Positions 8,496-19,408 of a stretch of 64,000 bases of DNA are shown here, piece by piece. The stretch's first letter is position 1. Every line of letters begins with the position of its first letter. Where the stretch lies: the NCBI RefSeq assembly GCF_022700675.1, contig NZ_CP062182.1, forward strand, positions 1,054,001-1,118,000, in the 5' to 3' direction. The stretch comes from Acinetobacter sp. ASP199 (lineage in GTDB: Bacteria; Pseudomonadota; Gammaproteobacteria; Pseudomonadales; Moraxellaceae). A model generated the notes under the pieces. It had not been told where the DNA came from. It saw only the letters and a program-made list of their open reading frames with translations, and made no database searches. The position numbers and the translations under genes were made by a program.

Positions 8496-9524
8496 ATGCG
8501 CTTTACAAATATAGCAATCTTAATTGCAGCGGGGATCGCAGCATCTACAACAGCGAATGCAGCACGTGACACCATCCAGATTGCAGGTTCTTCAACTGTT
8601 TTACCTTATGCCAGTATTGTCGCTGAAGAATTTGGCAACACTTTCCCACAATTTAAAACTCCAGTCGTGGGTTCTGGTGGTTCTTCAGGTGGTTTGAAAC
8701 AGTTCTGTAATGGCGTTGGTGACAACACCATCGATATCGCAAACTCTTCTCGTCAAATTAAAGGCTCTGAACTTGCAGAGTGTAAGAAAAATGGCGTGAA
8801 CCAGGTATTAGAAATTAAAGTGGGTTATGACGGTATTGTATTTGCATCGAATTCTAAAAAAGCAGCTTACAAACTTCGTCCACAACATGTTTTTGCAGCA
8901 CTAGCAGCACAGTTGCCAGCCAATGGCAAAATGGTGGCTAACCCATATACACGCTGGAACCAGATTGACAAATCACTTCCTAATGAACCGATCACACTGG
9001 TGATTCCTGCTTCTAATCATGGAACACGCGAAGTCTTCCAGGAGAAGATGGTGGATGCAGGTTGTGAAACTTACGCTGCAATTAAGTCTTTAGATAAAGA
9101 TGCCAAAAAGAAAGCATGTACAACATTCCGTAAAGACGGTCGTGTCATTGAAATCGCGGGCGACTACACAGAAACATTGGCACGTTTAAAAACGTCTCCA
9201 AGCGCAGTTGGTGTATTCGGTCTAGGCTTCTATGACCAAAACCGTGACCGCCTACGCGTTGCAACAGTGAACAATGTCGCACCATCTGAGCAGACTATCC
9301 TGAATGGTTCTTACCCGGTATCTCGTCCATTGTTCTTCTATGTGAAAGGCGAGCACCTGAAATCAATCAAAGGTTTACAGCAATTCACAGAATACTTCCT
9401 AAGCAAGCGTGTTTCAGGTAAGGGTTCTAAATTGGAAAAAGCAGGCTTGATTTCAATGTCTGATAAAGAACGTGCAGCAGTACTTGCCAACTTTAAGGCA
9501 GCTAAAGTGGTTGTAGTGAAGTAA
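8496..9524 (+). CDS. pstS: Phosphate ABC transporter substrate-binding protein PstS
   Basis: 342 residues. A Sec signal peptide covers about residues 1-22 (cleavage after STTANA). The mature protein begins with the phosphate-binding block IQIAGSSTVLPYAS, followed by VVGSGGSSGGLKQFC and DIANSSRQIKG, which line the oxyanion pocket in PstS proteins. Its role is to capture inorganic phosphate in the periplasm and deliver it to PstCAB. The gene lies directly downstream of Pho-box repeats and is followed by pstC after a hairpin that could limit read-through. It belongs to the PstS-like branch with extra cysteines (several Cys-containing segments), not the short E. coli type. Confidence 0.95.
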   Translation: MRFTNIAILIAAGIAASTTANAARDTIQIAGSSTVLPYASIVAEEFGNTFPQFKTPVVGSGGSSGGLKQFCNGVGDNTIDIANSSRQIKGSELAECKKNGVNQVLEIKVGYDGIVFASNSKKAAYKLRPQHVFAALAAQLPANGKMVANPYTRWNQIDKSLPNEPITLVIPASNHGTREVFQEKMVDAGCETYAAIKSLDKDAKKKACTTFRKDGRVIEIAGDYTETLARLKTSPSAVGVFGLGFYDQNRDRLRVATVNNVAPSEQTILNGSYPVSRPLFFYVKGEHLKSIKGLQQFTEYFLSKRVSGKGSKLEKAGLISMSDKERAAVLANFKAAKVVVVK

Positions 9525-9538
9525 GCAAATATTGAAAT

Positions 9539-9567
9539 AGCTGGTGACTGGAAACGGTCACCGGCTT
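9539..9567 (+). terminator. Partial terminator/attenuator hairpin between pstS and pstC
   Basis: GCTGGTGAC and GGTCACCGGC pair across a short loop, followed by only four T residues. This would let some transcripts continue into pstCAB while giving more pstS mRNA, as is usual for binding-protein operons. Confidence 0.7.
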
Positions 9568-9623
9568 TTGCGTATAGATAGGTTTTTAAAAAACATGAAG
9601 ATTGAAAAAACAGTGGAGCATAC

Positions 9624-11003
9624 ATGAATCTGCTACTCCTGGGTGTGTTACTGGCGATTATCGCTGTTGCCTATCAGATCGGATTAAGTCGAAGCCAGCA
9701 ACTGGCAGGTCAGGGCAAGAACACAGCAATGCTGAATTCGCGTCCTGGCTACTATGGTGTCATGGTGGCTTTATGGTGTGGTATTCCTGCATTTTTAATA
9801 TTCATGATTTGGAATCTAGTTGAACCTGTGATCCTGGAACAGCTGGTATTGAAACACCTGCCGCAACAGATAGTCGCAGGAATGGATTCTGCAAGTCTGA
9901 GGGTGATGGTGGATCGGGTGCAGGCACTGGCTTCCGGGTTTGGTGTTAGTGATACACCACAGGCCTATGAACTAGCTGCAGCAGAGCAGGTGGCACGTAT
10001 CATGAGCATCAGCAGCTATACCAAGCTGGTGGTAGTCATTTCTGTTGCCGTTGCCGGACTGGTTTGGGCCAAAAGACGTATCAGTAATCAGTTGCGTGCA
10101 CGTCATCAGGTCGAAAAAGTCATCAATATCAGCTTGGCACTCTGTTCAGGTGTTGCCATCCTGACCACACTCGGCATCGTGATGTCGATGTTTGGCGAAG
10201 CGATGCGTTTCTTTAGCTTCGTCAGTCCAATTGATTTTTTCTTTGGCACACAATGGAACCCTGGTTTTAGTACCTCAGGCAGTGCTGAAGGGAGTTATGG
10301 TCTGCTGCCTTTATTGTGGGGCACCTTGATGGTCAGCGGAATCGCACTATTAGTAGCGGTACCACTAGGTCTGATGATTGCAATCTATCTGTCTGAATAT
10401 GCTTCACCAAAATTCCGTTCATGGGCAAAACCGACTATTGAAGTTCTGGCCGGTATTCCAACCATCGTTTACGGTGTGTTTGCCTTGATGATTCTGGGTC
10501 CATTTATCAAAACGCTCGGTGCTATGGTCGGTATTGATATTAATGCGACCAGTGCCTTAACTGCTGGTTTTGTCATGGGCATCATGATCATTCCATTTGT
10601 ATCTTCCTTGTCAGATGACATTATTACCCAGGTACCACGTGCCTTACGTGACGGTTCATTAGGTCTAGGGGCGACCAAATCAGAAACGATCCGTCAGGTG
10701 ATACTGCCAGCCGCATTACCGGGCATTATCGGCGCTTTCCTGCTTGCAGCATCCCGTGCCATTGGTGAGACCATGATTGTGGTACTGGCAGCAGGTAATA
10801 GCCCGCTGCTACATGCCAATCCACTTGAAGCTGTATCGACTGTAACCATTACTATCGTGAACCAGTTAACTGGCGATACTGACTTTGCCAGTCCACAGGC
10901 ACTGGTTGCCTTTGCATTGGGTCTGACTCTTTTTGTTATTACCTTAGGTTTGAACATTATCGCACTGTACATCGTGCGTAAATATCGTGAGCAATACGAC
11001 TAA
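9624..11003 (+). CDS. pstC: Phosphate ABC transporter permease PstC
   Basis: 459 residues, longer than the E. coli protein because of an extra N-terminal region of about 190 residues with its own membrane helices before the transport domain. The ABC permease coupling (EAA) motif reads LGLGATKSETIRQVILPAAL. Substrate-channel residues lie in the IPTIVYGVFALMILGP and SRAIGETMIVVLAAGN blocks typical of PstC. It pairs with PstA in the inner membrane. Its TAA stop overlaps the pstA ATG by one base, indicating translational coupling. Confidence 0.95.
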   Translation: MNLLLLGVLLAIIAVAYQIGLSRSQQLAGQGKNTAMLNSRPGYYGVMVALWCGIPAFLIFMIWNLVEPVILEQLVLKHLPQQIVAGMDSASLRVMVDRVQALASGFGVSDTPQAYELAAAEQVARIMSISSYTKLVVVISVAVAGLVWAKRRISNQLRARHQVEKVINISLALCSGVAILTTLGIVMSMFGEAMRFFSFVSPIDFFFGTQWNPGFSTSGSAEGSYGLLPLLWGTLMVSGIALLVAVPLGLMIAIYLSEYASPKFRSWAKPTIEVLAGIPTIVYGVFALMILGPFIKTLGAMVGIDINATSALTAGFVMGIMIIPFVSSLSDDIITQVPRALRDGSLGLGATKSETIRQVILPAALPGIIGAFLLAASRAIGETMIVVLAAGNSPLLHANPLEAVSTVTITIVNQLTGDTDFASPQALVAFALGLTLFVITLGLNIIALYIVRKYREQYD

Positions 11004-12394
11004 TGAGTACTTCAAATACCACACCTTTAGATCAGCGTATTGATCCAGCTGTTAATGCTGAGCTGCGTGAAGAGCGTAAAAAGACCATTCAAAGCTCTCT
11101 TGCACGGCGCCATCGCAAGGAAAAGACCTTCCGTATGTTTGGTTTCTCTGCGGTATTGGCGGGTCTGTTCTTTGTTGTATTGCTGTTCGGTAGTATTTTG
11201 GCCAAAGGCTTGCCGGCATTCTGGCAAAGCAGTATGAGCCTGCCTATCCATTTCGATCCGGCAATTGTCAATATCGATTCACAACCAAAACAGACAGCCG
11301 GGGAGTCTCCAGCACAGTTCGAACAGCGTATGCTGGATTGGCAGATGCAGGCTGGTATGGTCGACTGGGATGCCCTGATCATTAATGGCATGATTGCCAA
11401 AGACAGCAAGCTGGAAAACCAGCGTGATGAACTGGGTTATTTATATACCAGTTCAGAAGCCTACCGTCTGCGTGACATGGTGCTGAACGACCCGAGTCTG
11501 GTCGGGAAAACCCAGGAAATTAAAATTTTAGCTGACGCCAATGTTGATGTATGGCTTGCAGGTAATATTGACCGTGACCTGCCAGATGAGCAGCAACAGC
11601 TCAGTCCTGAAGTCCGCCAGCTTGTTGATGAGATGAAAGCTTCAGGCGTGATCGAAAACAGCTTTAATACCAATATCTTTACCAATCCGGACTCGCGTAG
11701 TTCGCCTGCAACCTCTGGTTTGGCAGGTGCATTCATGGGCTCACTGTTCATGATGTTGATCGTGATCTTTATCTCGATTCCAATCGGTGTGGCTTCAGCA
11801 ATATATCTGGAAGAGTTTGCACCAAAAAACTGGATCACTGATGTCATTGAAGTCAACATCAATAACCTGGCTGCCGTTCCGTCTATTGTTTTCGGTCTGC
11901 TTGGTGCGGCGATCTTCATTGGCTGGATGCATTTACCACTTTCAGCGCCATTAGTAGGTGGTCTGGTACTTAGTCTGATGACTTTACCAACCGTAATTAT
12001 TACCACACGGGCTTCTTTAAAAGCCGTGCCACCATCAATTCGTCAGGCAGCCTTAGGCTTAGGTGCATCACGTTTACAAACTGTATTTCACCATATTTTA
12101 CCGCTCGCACTACCGGGTATTTTGACAGGGGCGATTATTGGTGTCGCACAGGCACTCGGTGAAACTGCACCACTGTTATTAATCGGAATGAGCGCCTTTG
12201 TTGCTAGCGTACCGGCAACGCCGCTGGATCAATCTACTGCATTACCCGTACAGATTTTCCTGTGGCAGGGTAATGAATTGCGTAACTTCTTTGAAGGTCG
12301 TACCGCTGCCGCCATTATTGTTCTCCTTGTCATGATGATTGGCTTAAACAGCTTAGCTATCTGGCTACGCAAGAAGTTTGAAGTCCGTTGGTAG
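11003..12394 (+). CDS. pstA: Phosphate ABC transporter permease PstA
   Basis: 463 residues. One N-terminal membrane helix (about residues 43-67) is followed by a long periplasmic segment to about residue 235, then the transport domain. The EAA loop is [25 protein letters not shown], trimmed here to its core [11 protein letters not shown], and [17 protein letters not shown] is the conserved PstA segment. The large periplasmic insert is characteristic of the long PstA form found in many Gammaproteobacteria. The ATG overlaps the pstC stop. pstB starts 10 bases after its stop. Confidence 0.95.
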   Translation: MSTSNTTPLDQRIDPAVNAELREERKKTIQSSLARRHRKEKTFRMFGFSAVLAGLFFVVLLFGSILAKGLPAFWQSSMSLPIHFDPAIVNIDSQPKQTAGESPAQFEQRMLDWQMQAGMVDWDALIINGMIAKDSKLENQRDELGYLYTSSEAYRLRDMVLNDPSLVGKTQEIKILADANVDVWLAGNIDRDLPDEQQQLSPEVRQLVDEMKASGVIENSFNTNIFTNPDSRSSPATSGLAGAFMGSLFMMLIVIFISIPIGVASAIYLEEFAPKNWITDVIEVNINNLAAVPSIVFGLLGAAIFIGWMHLPLSAPLVGGLVLSLMTLPTVIITTRASLKAVPPSIRQAALGLGASRLQTVFHHILPLALPGILTGAIIGVAQALGETAPLLLIGMSAFVASVPATPLDQSTALPVQIFLWQGNELRNFFEGRTAAAIIVLLVMMIGLNSLAIWLRKKFEVRW

Positions 12395-12404
12395 GGAGAA
12401 AATA

Positions 12405-13319
12405 ATGACAACAACTCATATTTTAAATAATTTAAAAAAGGATCTCTCAATGAACCTACAAGAAAATAAATTTATTGCAGATGCCGCTGCAACGAAACCC
12501 CTGATTTCATATAACTCTCAGTTCGACATCCAAACTGAAAGTAAGAAAAAAGACAAGACGGGTAATATCAAGCTGAGTACACAGGATGTGCATGTGTACT
12601 ATGGTGAACTGGAAGCGATCAAAGGTATTGATCTGAACATTTACGAAAATGAAGTAATTGCCTTTATTGGTCCCTCTGGCTGTGGTAAATCCACTTTCCT
12701 GCGAACCCTCAACCGGATGAACGACACCATTGATGCTTGCCGTATCACAGGTAAAGTTATGCTGGATCATCAAGATATTTATGATCCCAATCTGGATGCA
12801 GTATTGTTGCGTGCACAGGTAGGCATGGTATTCCAGAAACCAAACCCATTTCCAAAATCTATTTTTGACAATGTTGCCTATGGTCCAAAACTGCATGGTC
12901 TGGCTCGCAATAGATATGATCTGGAAGAAATTGTCGAGAGCAGTCTACGTAAGGCTGGATTATGGAATGAAGTAAAGGATCGACTGAATCAGCCGGGAAC
13001 AGCCTTGTCTGGTGGTCAGCAGCAGCGTCTCTGTATTGCTCGAACCATTGCGGTAAGTCCAGATGTGATCCTGATGGATGAACCGTGTTCAGCGCTAGAT
13101 CCGATTGCCACGGCAAAAGTGGAAGAGCTGATTTCCGAACTTGCTACCCAATATACGATTGCGATTGTGACTCACTCAATGCAGCAGGCGGCGCGTGTTT
13201 CTGACCGTACCGCTTACTTCCATCTAGGTGATTTAATTGAAGTGAATTCGACAGAAAAAGTCTTTAGCCAGCCGGATCATCAATTAACCGAGGCGTATAT
13301 TACAGGGCGTTTTGGTTAA
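12405..13319 (+). CDS. pstB: Phosphate ABC transporter ATPase PstB
   Basis: 305 residues from ATG 12405, behind a GGGAGA ribosome-binding site. A non-conserved leader of about 45 residues precedes the ATPase. Visible motifs are Walker [11 protein letters not shown]-loop [11 protein letters not shown], signature LSGGQQQRL, Walker [14 protein letters not shown] and the switch histidine in [12 protein letters not shown]. The PNPFPKSI sequence after the Q-loop is diagnostic of PstB. It energises PstCA on the cytoplasmic side. No phoU follows: after the terminator there is an insertion sequence, so phoU, if present, lies elsewhere. Confidence 0.95.
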   Translation: MTTTHILNNLKKDLSMNLQENKFIADAAATKPLISYNSQFDIQTESKKKDKTGNIKLSTQDVHVYYGELEAIKGIDLNIYENEVIAFIGPSGCGKSTFLRTLNRMNDTIDACRITGKVMLDHQDIYDPNLDAVLLRAQVGMVFQKPNPFPKSIFDNVAYGPKLHGLARNRYDLEEIVESSLRKAGLWNEVKDRLNQPGTALSGGQQQRLCIARTIAVSPDVILMDEPCSALDPIATAKVEELISELATQYTIAIVTHSMQQAARVSDRTAYFHLGDLIEVNSTEKVFSQPDHQLTEAYITGRFG

Positions 13320-13340
13320 CTGATTTAAAATTTTTAAGTT

Positions 13341-13374
13341 AAAAAAAACAGAATCTTAGGATTCTGTTTTTTTT
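13341..13374 (+). terminator. Terminator of the pst operon
   Basis: A-run plus CAGAATC, a TTAG loop, GATTCTG and an 8-base T-run. Confidence 0.92.
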
Positions 13375-13402
13375 GTTATGCTGTATGTGATTTTTTTAAA
13401 AT

Positions 13403-14450
13403 CTTAGATTCTCAAATGAAGTGCAACAGAGATTAAATTATTGGAAAGAAGCAAGATGACTAGCATTTTGCTTCCGACCGACCAAAGTCAAAGTTGCATT
13501 CATGAACTATACTCATCTCACTCTAGAAGAAAGATATCAGATTTATGCCTTGTTACGTGAAGGTTTTTCTAAGCGTCATATTGCTTGTAGACTGAATCGT
13601 TCACCTTCAACCATTTCTAGGGAAATCAATCGTAATCGAGCCAGAAACGGTTATTTCGCTAAACATGCCAATAAAATAGCCCAAAGACGTCAATGCTCTA
13701 ACCCTAAAAAGATTTCCTGTGAAATGTGGGTACAAATTATTGCTTATCTTCATCTTCAATGGAGTCCTGAACAGATTGCTTCTCATGTTCCTGTCAGTTT
13801 GCATTCAATTTATCGTTTCATACGACAAGATAAAAACAAAGGTGGAAAGCTGTTTCTCAATCTACGTTTTAGAAATCACAGAAAGAGGAAATATGGTACT
13901 CCCGAAACTCGAGGTCAACTGAGCAATCGTAAGAGTATTCATGACAGGCCGATTCAAATTGAACAACGTACTCGCTTTGGTGATTTAGAAATAGATACGA
14001 TTGTAGGTAAAAACCATCAGCAATCATTAGTTTCTATCGTTGACCGTAAAACTGGTTATTTATGGCTCAAGAAATGCCAAACACGTAAAGCAGAAGAAAT
14101 TTGCCAAACGACCATCAGCCTACTCAAGCCGATTAAAGATCAACTCAAAACAATTACCGCAGATAATGGTAAAGAGTTCAGTTTGCATGAGTATGCTGCT
14201 CAAGCATTAGAAATAGACTGGTATTTCGCTGATCCTTATAGTGCTTGGCAAAGAGGTACGAATGAAAATACAAATGGTTTAATTAGGCAATATATTAAGA
14301 ATGGAAGTGATTTGACTAGGTATACAGATGCTTATATTGCAGAAATCACTCAACGATTGAATCATCGCCCAAGAAAAAGACTCGGCTTTAAAAGTCCGAG
14401 CCAAGTATTATGGCAACAACATGGTGTTGCACTTCAAATGCTAATCTAAG
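13403..14450 (+). mobile_element. IS30-family insertion sequence B (1048 bp)
   Basis: Ends read CTTAGATT...TGAAGTGCAACA on the left and the complement on the right, giving an inverted repeat of roughly 27 bp with about four mismatches. A 3-bp target duplication, AAT, flanks it at 13400-13402 and 14451-14453. It is unrelated at close range to the IS30 copies at 626 and 52251. It lies between the pst terminator and a membrane-protein gene whose start codon is only 20 bp from the right end. Confidence 0.88.
13502..14449 (+). CDS. IS30-family transposase (element B)
   Basis: 315 residues. The N-terminus, YTHLTLEERYQIYALL, followed by KRHIACRLNRSPSTISREINRN, forms the helix-turn-helix. The DDE core shows GDLEIDTIVG, ITADNGKEFS and ENTNGLIRQY. 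The TAA stop codon lies inside the right terminal repeat, as in compact IS30 elements. All catalytic residues are present, so the element looks capable of transposition. Confidence 0.93.
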   Translation: MNYTHLTLEERYQIYALLREGFSKRHIACRLNRSPSTISREINRNRARNGYFAKHANKIAQRRQCSNPKKISCEMWVQIIAYLHLQWSPEQIASHVPVSLHSIYRFIRQDKNKGGKLFLNLRFRNHRKRKYGTPETRGQLSNRKSIHDRPIQIEQRTRFGDLEIDTIVGKNHQQSLVSIVDRKTGYLWLKKCQTRKAEEICQTTISLLKPIKDQLKTITADNGKEFSLHEYAAQALEIDWYFADPYSAWQRGTNENTNGLIRQYIKNGSDLTRYTDAYIAEITQRLNHRPRKRLGFKSPSQVLWQQHGVALQMLI

Positions 14451-14470
14451 AATTATAAAATTAAATTGAG

Positions 14471-15184
14471 ATGCGTAATTATAATTTGACCAAAAAAGAA
14501 GGCAAAGTCGTTGCTGAAACACAGCAAGCGCTCTATAGAGCATTATTTGGCTCAGTGAATTTTCCAAGAAATCTAAGCATCTTTTTGGTTGGTATTAGTC
14601 TTTTTATGGCGACTTTAGTTCTGCATGAGGGGTGGTTTCCTACTTCACAAAGTCGAGGTATGAGCAATTATCATCGTTGGTTATATGATGTTTATGTGAC
14701 GGTTTCCATATTCATTATACCTCTAATCTATCTGCGTTTTAGGCAACTCAAAGGCTCTGTCGCTTTCCAAAGAAAATGGAATGCATACATTCGAGCTTAT
14801 GCACAGTATCAGTTTAAATTAAAACAAGTGGTAGAAAGTGTAGATGATGACAAGTCTAGTCAGCAAAAGTTAAGCGACTCAATGACTCGGCATATTTTGA
14901 AACATCCATGGTTTCAATATCTACTGATTGGTATGGTGATTTATGGTTGTATCGCAATGTATATTTGGGTCACGCCATTCACGGGTAGCAGAGGCTCGAG
15001 CTTTTGGATTCTCACGTGGTGGCCGATTAATGCTGTTATTATTGGGATACATTACTATATCCAGTTTCCGTTAATGCTACGGTGGTTATCAATTGCAAAA
15101 ATACAAGAACAATATGGTATTTTGCAACTAAGAGCAGTGCGAAAGAATTCAGTCAATAATATGGTTGAAAAAATACCAAATTGA
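14471..15184 (+). CDS. Uncharacterised four-helix membrane protein
   Basis: 237 residues with no family I recognise. Four hydrophobic segments are visible at about residues 34-53, 72-90, 148-168 and 177-200. A basic, glutamine-rich cytoplasmic-type stretch separates the second and third. ATG 14471 follows only a weak TTGAG. IS30-B inserted 20 bp upstream, so the native promoter has been moved about 1 kb away and expression may now depend on read-through from the IS. sohB starts 47 bp downstream. Function unknown. Confidence 0.7.
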   Translation: MRNYNLTKKEGKVVAETQQALYRALFGSVNFPRNLSIFLVGISLFMATLVLHEGWFPTSQSRGMSNYHRWLYDVYVTVSIFIIPLIYLRFRQLKGSVAFQRKWNAYIRAYAQYQFKLKQVVESVDDDKSSQQKLSDSMTRHILKHPWFQYLLIGMVIYGCIAMYIWVTPFTGSRGSSFWILTWWPINAVIIGIHYYIQFPLMLRWLSIAKIQEQYGILQLRAVRKNSVNNMVEKIPN

Positions 15185-15231
15185 CCTAATCTAAGGTTTA
15201 TATATCGAATTAAACTGAGAATAGATTTTAT

Positions 15232-16194
15232 ATGTTATTTCACACTCCGAAACTACCGGCTGAAATCCGTATCAGTCACCTGAATGCGCGTATTAATGAA
15301 CAACGAAAAAAAATTGCGCAAACAACTGCCTCTAAACTGGAGCTGTTGCAGTTAAGTCAGCAACTGGCGAAAGAAGCACGTGCCCGTAAAAAAACCAATG
15401 AAAAAATCTACGTGCTCGATTTTAAAGGTGATACCGCTGCTTCTGCAGTTGAACAGTTACGCGAAGAAATCACCCTGATTCTGGCAACAGCAAAAGCTGG
15501 ACGCGACCGTGTCATCGTACGTTTGGAAAGCCCTGGCGGTATGGTACATGGCTATGGTCTGGCAGCTGCTCAGCTGGTACGTTTACGTGATGCAGGTTTC
15601 CATTTGACTATTTGTGTTGATAAAGTCGCTGCCAGCGGTGGTTATATGATGGCATGTATTGCCAGTGAAATTATTTCTGCACCGTTTGCGATTGTGGGTT
15701 CTATTGGTGTGGTTGCTCAGGTACCTAACTTTAATCGTCTGTTAAAGGACAACAAAATCGATTTTGAACTGTTTACGGCAGGTGAGTACAAGCGTACCGT
15801 GACCATGTTTGGTGAAAATACTGAAGAAGGTAAAGCCAAGTTTGAAGAAGAAATTCAGCAAACGCATGCGCTGTTCAAACACTTTGTAGAAAAGTATCGT
15901 CCGCAACTCAATGTTGAAAAAGTGGCAACAGGTGAGCACTGGTATGGTCAGGATGCGCTGGATCGGAATCTGGTGGATAAGCTGCAAACATCGGATGAGT
16001 ACTTGTTAGGTTTATTGCCTCAGCATGATGTGTATACGATCAATACTCGTAAGAAACCAACTTTGGGTGAAAAACTGGGTTTACAGGCAGCACAAATTGC
16101 AGACTCCCTGATTCCTGCAGTAATGAATAAAGTGGTTGATACACTGACCAAGGCCAATTCAAACCTAGTTCAGATGCGCGATCCGAAATTTTAA
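15232..16194 (+). CDS. sohB: S49-family serine peptidase, SohB-like
   Basis: 320 residues of the SohB/SppA ClpP-fold family. The catalytic serine is Ser135 in DKVAASGGYMMA and the general-base lysine is Lys187 in AGEYKRTVTMFG. The segments RLESPGGMVHGYG and GSIGVVAQVPN are standard S49 blocks. Unlike the E. coli SohB protein, I see no N-terminal membrane helix; the N-terminus is a charged, probably coiled-coil segment (residues 15-55). It probably degrades membrane-associated or cytoplasmic peptides, but the substrate is unknown. A hairpin terminator follows at 16216. Confidence 0.9.
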   Translation: MLFHTPKLPAEIRISHLNARINEQRKKIAQTTASKLELLQLSQQLAKEARARKKTNEKIYVLDFKGDTAASAVEQLREEITLILATAKAGRDRVIVRLESPGGMVHGYGLAAAQLVRLRDAGFHLTICVDKVAASGGYMMACIASEIISAPFAIVGSIGVVAQVPNFNRLLKDNKIDFELFTAGEYKRTVTMFGENTEEGKAKFEEEIQQTHALFKHFVEKYRPQLNVEKVATGEHWYGQDALDRNLVDKLQTSDEYLLGLLPQHDVYTINTRKKPTLGEKLGLQAAQIADSLIPAVMNKVVDTLTKANSNLVQMRDPKF

Positions 16195-16215
16195 TTCATT
16201 ATTTAGTTATGAATT

Positions 16216-16239
16216 AAAAAGCTCACTTAGGTGGGCTTT
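16216..16239 (+). terminator. Hairpin after sohB
   Basis: AAGCTCAC, TTAG loop, GTGGGCTT with a short T-run. It resembles the hairpin at 16465-16495 almost base for base. Confidence 0.65.
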
Positions 16240-16287
16240 GGATTGAACCGAATAAAATGCAAACCATCACTGAAACTAATCAGATAA

Positions 16288-16410
16288 AATATCCGCCATG
16301 AGATTCAATACCCTGATGCCACCTATTTTATTTATTACAGCGAGATATTGACGGGTAATGAATTGCAAAAAATGAAAGATGATTGGAATCGATATTGCCC
16401 ACTTCCATAA
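16288..16410 (+). pseudogene. Possible remnant of a small coding sequence
   Basis: An open frame from just after a TAA at 16285 to a TAA at 16408 encodes about 40 residues of protein-like composition (for example YFIYYSEILTGNELQKMKDD). It has no in-frame start codon near its left end and no recognised family. It lies between two nearly identical hairpins. It could be the decayed 3' end of a lost gene or chance. Confidence 0.25.
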
Positions 16411-16464
16411 TTGAAAAATATGAAAATCATTAAAGATGTGATTCAAAGCTTTAATTCATGATAA

Positions 16465-16495
16465 TAAAAAAAGCTCACTTTAGTGGGCTTTTTTT
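16465..16495. terminator. Terminator overlapping the end of the DUF2238 gene
   Basis: AAGCTCAC (16471-16478), a TTTA loop and GTGGGCTT (16483-16490), flanked by A- and T-runs. The DUF2238 stop codon at 16475-16477 lies inside the stem, so termination follows immediately on the leftward strand. Confidence 0.85.
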
Positions 16496-17128
16496 ATTTC
16501 TTGGATTAGCATTTGAAATCAACATCAATCCACCTGTAAACATCGCCCCAACTGTCGCCAATAGCATATCTTTATGCGCATCCCATATATCACCTTGCTG
16601 ACCGTTATAACTTTCTGCTTGTTCCGGTGATAAGCCAATCGCAATCAGCCATTCGATCCATTCATAAATCAGACTGGTGGCCATGACAAATTGAATGACT
16701 AACAAGAAAATAGTGAATGGTTTTTGCTGCGGCAGCCAGACCTGAAACAGTCGGTAAAATACCGGGTAGAGTAGAAGGCCAAAAGCCAGGTGTGCAAAAC
16801 GGTCAAACATATTGCGTGACCAACCCATGGCAGCATTCAGGTCAAAGCCAGATATTGTCTGCATCCATTCATTATAAGGTACATAAGAATACAGATAATG
16901 TGCAGCAACTACATGAATTAGCAGGAAAACCAGATACAGGTTAAAACTGGAAAAGCTCAGTCCGATTTTATACAGGCACAAGATCAGCATAGCGATCATA
17001 AAAACTGTACCTGTCTGATGGAGCAGATAAGATTCCATTTCTAAAGGCTGAATACTGGCAAAGATAATCGCCAGTGCCAAAATCCCTAAACTGACAAAAT
17101 GTTTGCTGCTTAATCGATGATCCAGCAT
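16475..17128 (-). CDS. DUF2238 integral membrane protein (YjdF-like)
   Basis: 217 residues with about six membrane helices. Conserved DUF2238 blocks are YLYSYVPYNEW, NMFDRFAHLAFGLLLYP, SLIYEWIEWL and the C-terminal GDIWDAHKDMLLATVGA. These conserved acidic and histidine residues suggest a membrane-embedded site, but no function is established for the family. It is transcribed toward sohB, convergently. The last codons run into the terminator stem. Confidence 0.88.
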   Translation of the reverse strand: MLDHRLSSKHFVSLGILALAIIFASIQPLEMESYLLHQTGTVFMIAMLILCLYKIGLSFSSFNLYLVFLLIHVVAAHYLYSYVPYNEWMQTISGFDLNAAMGWSRNMFDRFAHLAFGLLLYPVFYRLFQVWLPQQKPFTIFLLVIQFVMATSLIYEWIEWLIAIGLSPEQAESYNGQQGDIWDAHKDMLLATVGAMFTGGLMLISNANPRNKKSPLK

Positions 17129-17174
17129 CTATTTCTATATCATCTTGTTTTAAAGTTAAACATGATTATAAATA

Positions 17175-17201
17175 AAAAAGCGAAGCCGGAGCTTCGCTTT
17201 T
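17175..17201 (-). terminator. Terminator after purB
   Basis: GCGAAGC (17180-17186), CGGA loop, GCTTCGC (17191-17197), with an A-run on the plus strand that reads as the T-run of the leftward transcript. Confidence 0.88.
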
Positions 17202-17218
17202 GGTCTTAATTTTCTAAA

Positions 17219-18616
<1,398 letters not shown>

Positions 18617-18663
18617 TTAAATTTTGGAATTAAACGAAAAACGAGATACGCGTACAACATCAG

Positions 18664-19395
18664 TTAAATTACCTGAAACTGTAAGCGCGCGAGATTTTGG
18701 ATATCCTGTAGCAGCTTGCGCTTGCCAAAAACCATGCCCCAAGAACTGCCACCGAGTTGACGCCATAAGTGCGCCATCTGCAGGCCAGTAAACAATGAAG
18801 CACGGATACGGTTGGTGTGACCGGAATCTTTAAAGGCTTCAGCATTGCCACGCACCATAATACGCGGATTAATCTGTCCGGCAGTATCTACATAAGTTTG
18901 TGCAAGATTGGCAATGATGCTGGGGTGCATGTAGTTATTATCAAAAAAGGAGAGCTGTCTTAAAATTTTTTGCTGGGATTGTTCAATGATTTCAACAAAT
19001 TTAGGATTGCTATAGACCTTCTTTTCTAACTGAAGAAGTGCCATGGCATAAGACATTGGAAGTTTGGTCGATGAAAGTTTTGGAAGTCTGGATTTTGGAC
19101 TGGTATCGAAGGGTTGGGTAATGGAGCTTTCTAATGTCTTTAATCCGAGAGAAATATCGGCCAGCTGATTAAAGAAATCCAGTGTCTGGACATTGAGCGA
19201 ACCACTTGGTCGGATATTTAAACTGGCTTTAATCAGCTGTTCAAAATAGAAATTACCGCTGTCCCCAATACTTTGCTGACCAGTTAAGGCAGTCATATGG
19301 GTTAGCTGGGTGGCCTGAAACACACCCGCTAACGCCAAAGCACGGTTTTGACGAACATTCAACGCTGTGGCCTGTTGAAAAGGTAATTCCGTCAT
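18664..19395 (-). CDS. hflD: HflD family lysogenization regulator homologue
   Basis: 243 residues from ATG 19395, preceded by GGATGAGG; a longer frame starting at 19434 overlaps mnmA and is unlikely. The protein is helical, with the family segments [17 protein letters not shown] at the N-terminus and [21 protein letters not shown] near the C-terminus. In E. coli HflD is a peripheral membrane protein that binds phage lambda CII. Its normal cellular role is unknown. The position between mnmA and purB confirms the assignment. Confidence 0.9.
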   Translation of the reverse strand: MTELPFQQATALNVRQNRALALAGVFQATQLTHMTALTGQQSIGDSGNFYFEQLIKASLNIRPSGSLNVQTLDFFNQLADISLGLKTLESSITQPFDTSPKSRLPKLSSTKLPMSYAMALLQLEKKVYSNPKFVEIIEQSQQKILRQLSFFDNNYMHPSIIANLAQTYVDTAGQINPRIMVRGNAEAFKDSGHTNRIRASLFTGLQMAHLWRQLGGSSWGMVFGKRKLLQDIQNLARLQFQVI

Positions 19396-19408
19396 GCCGA
19401 CCTCATCC

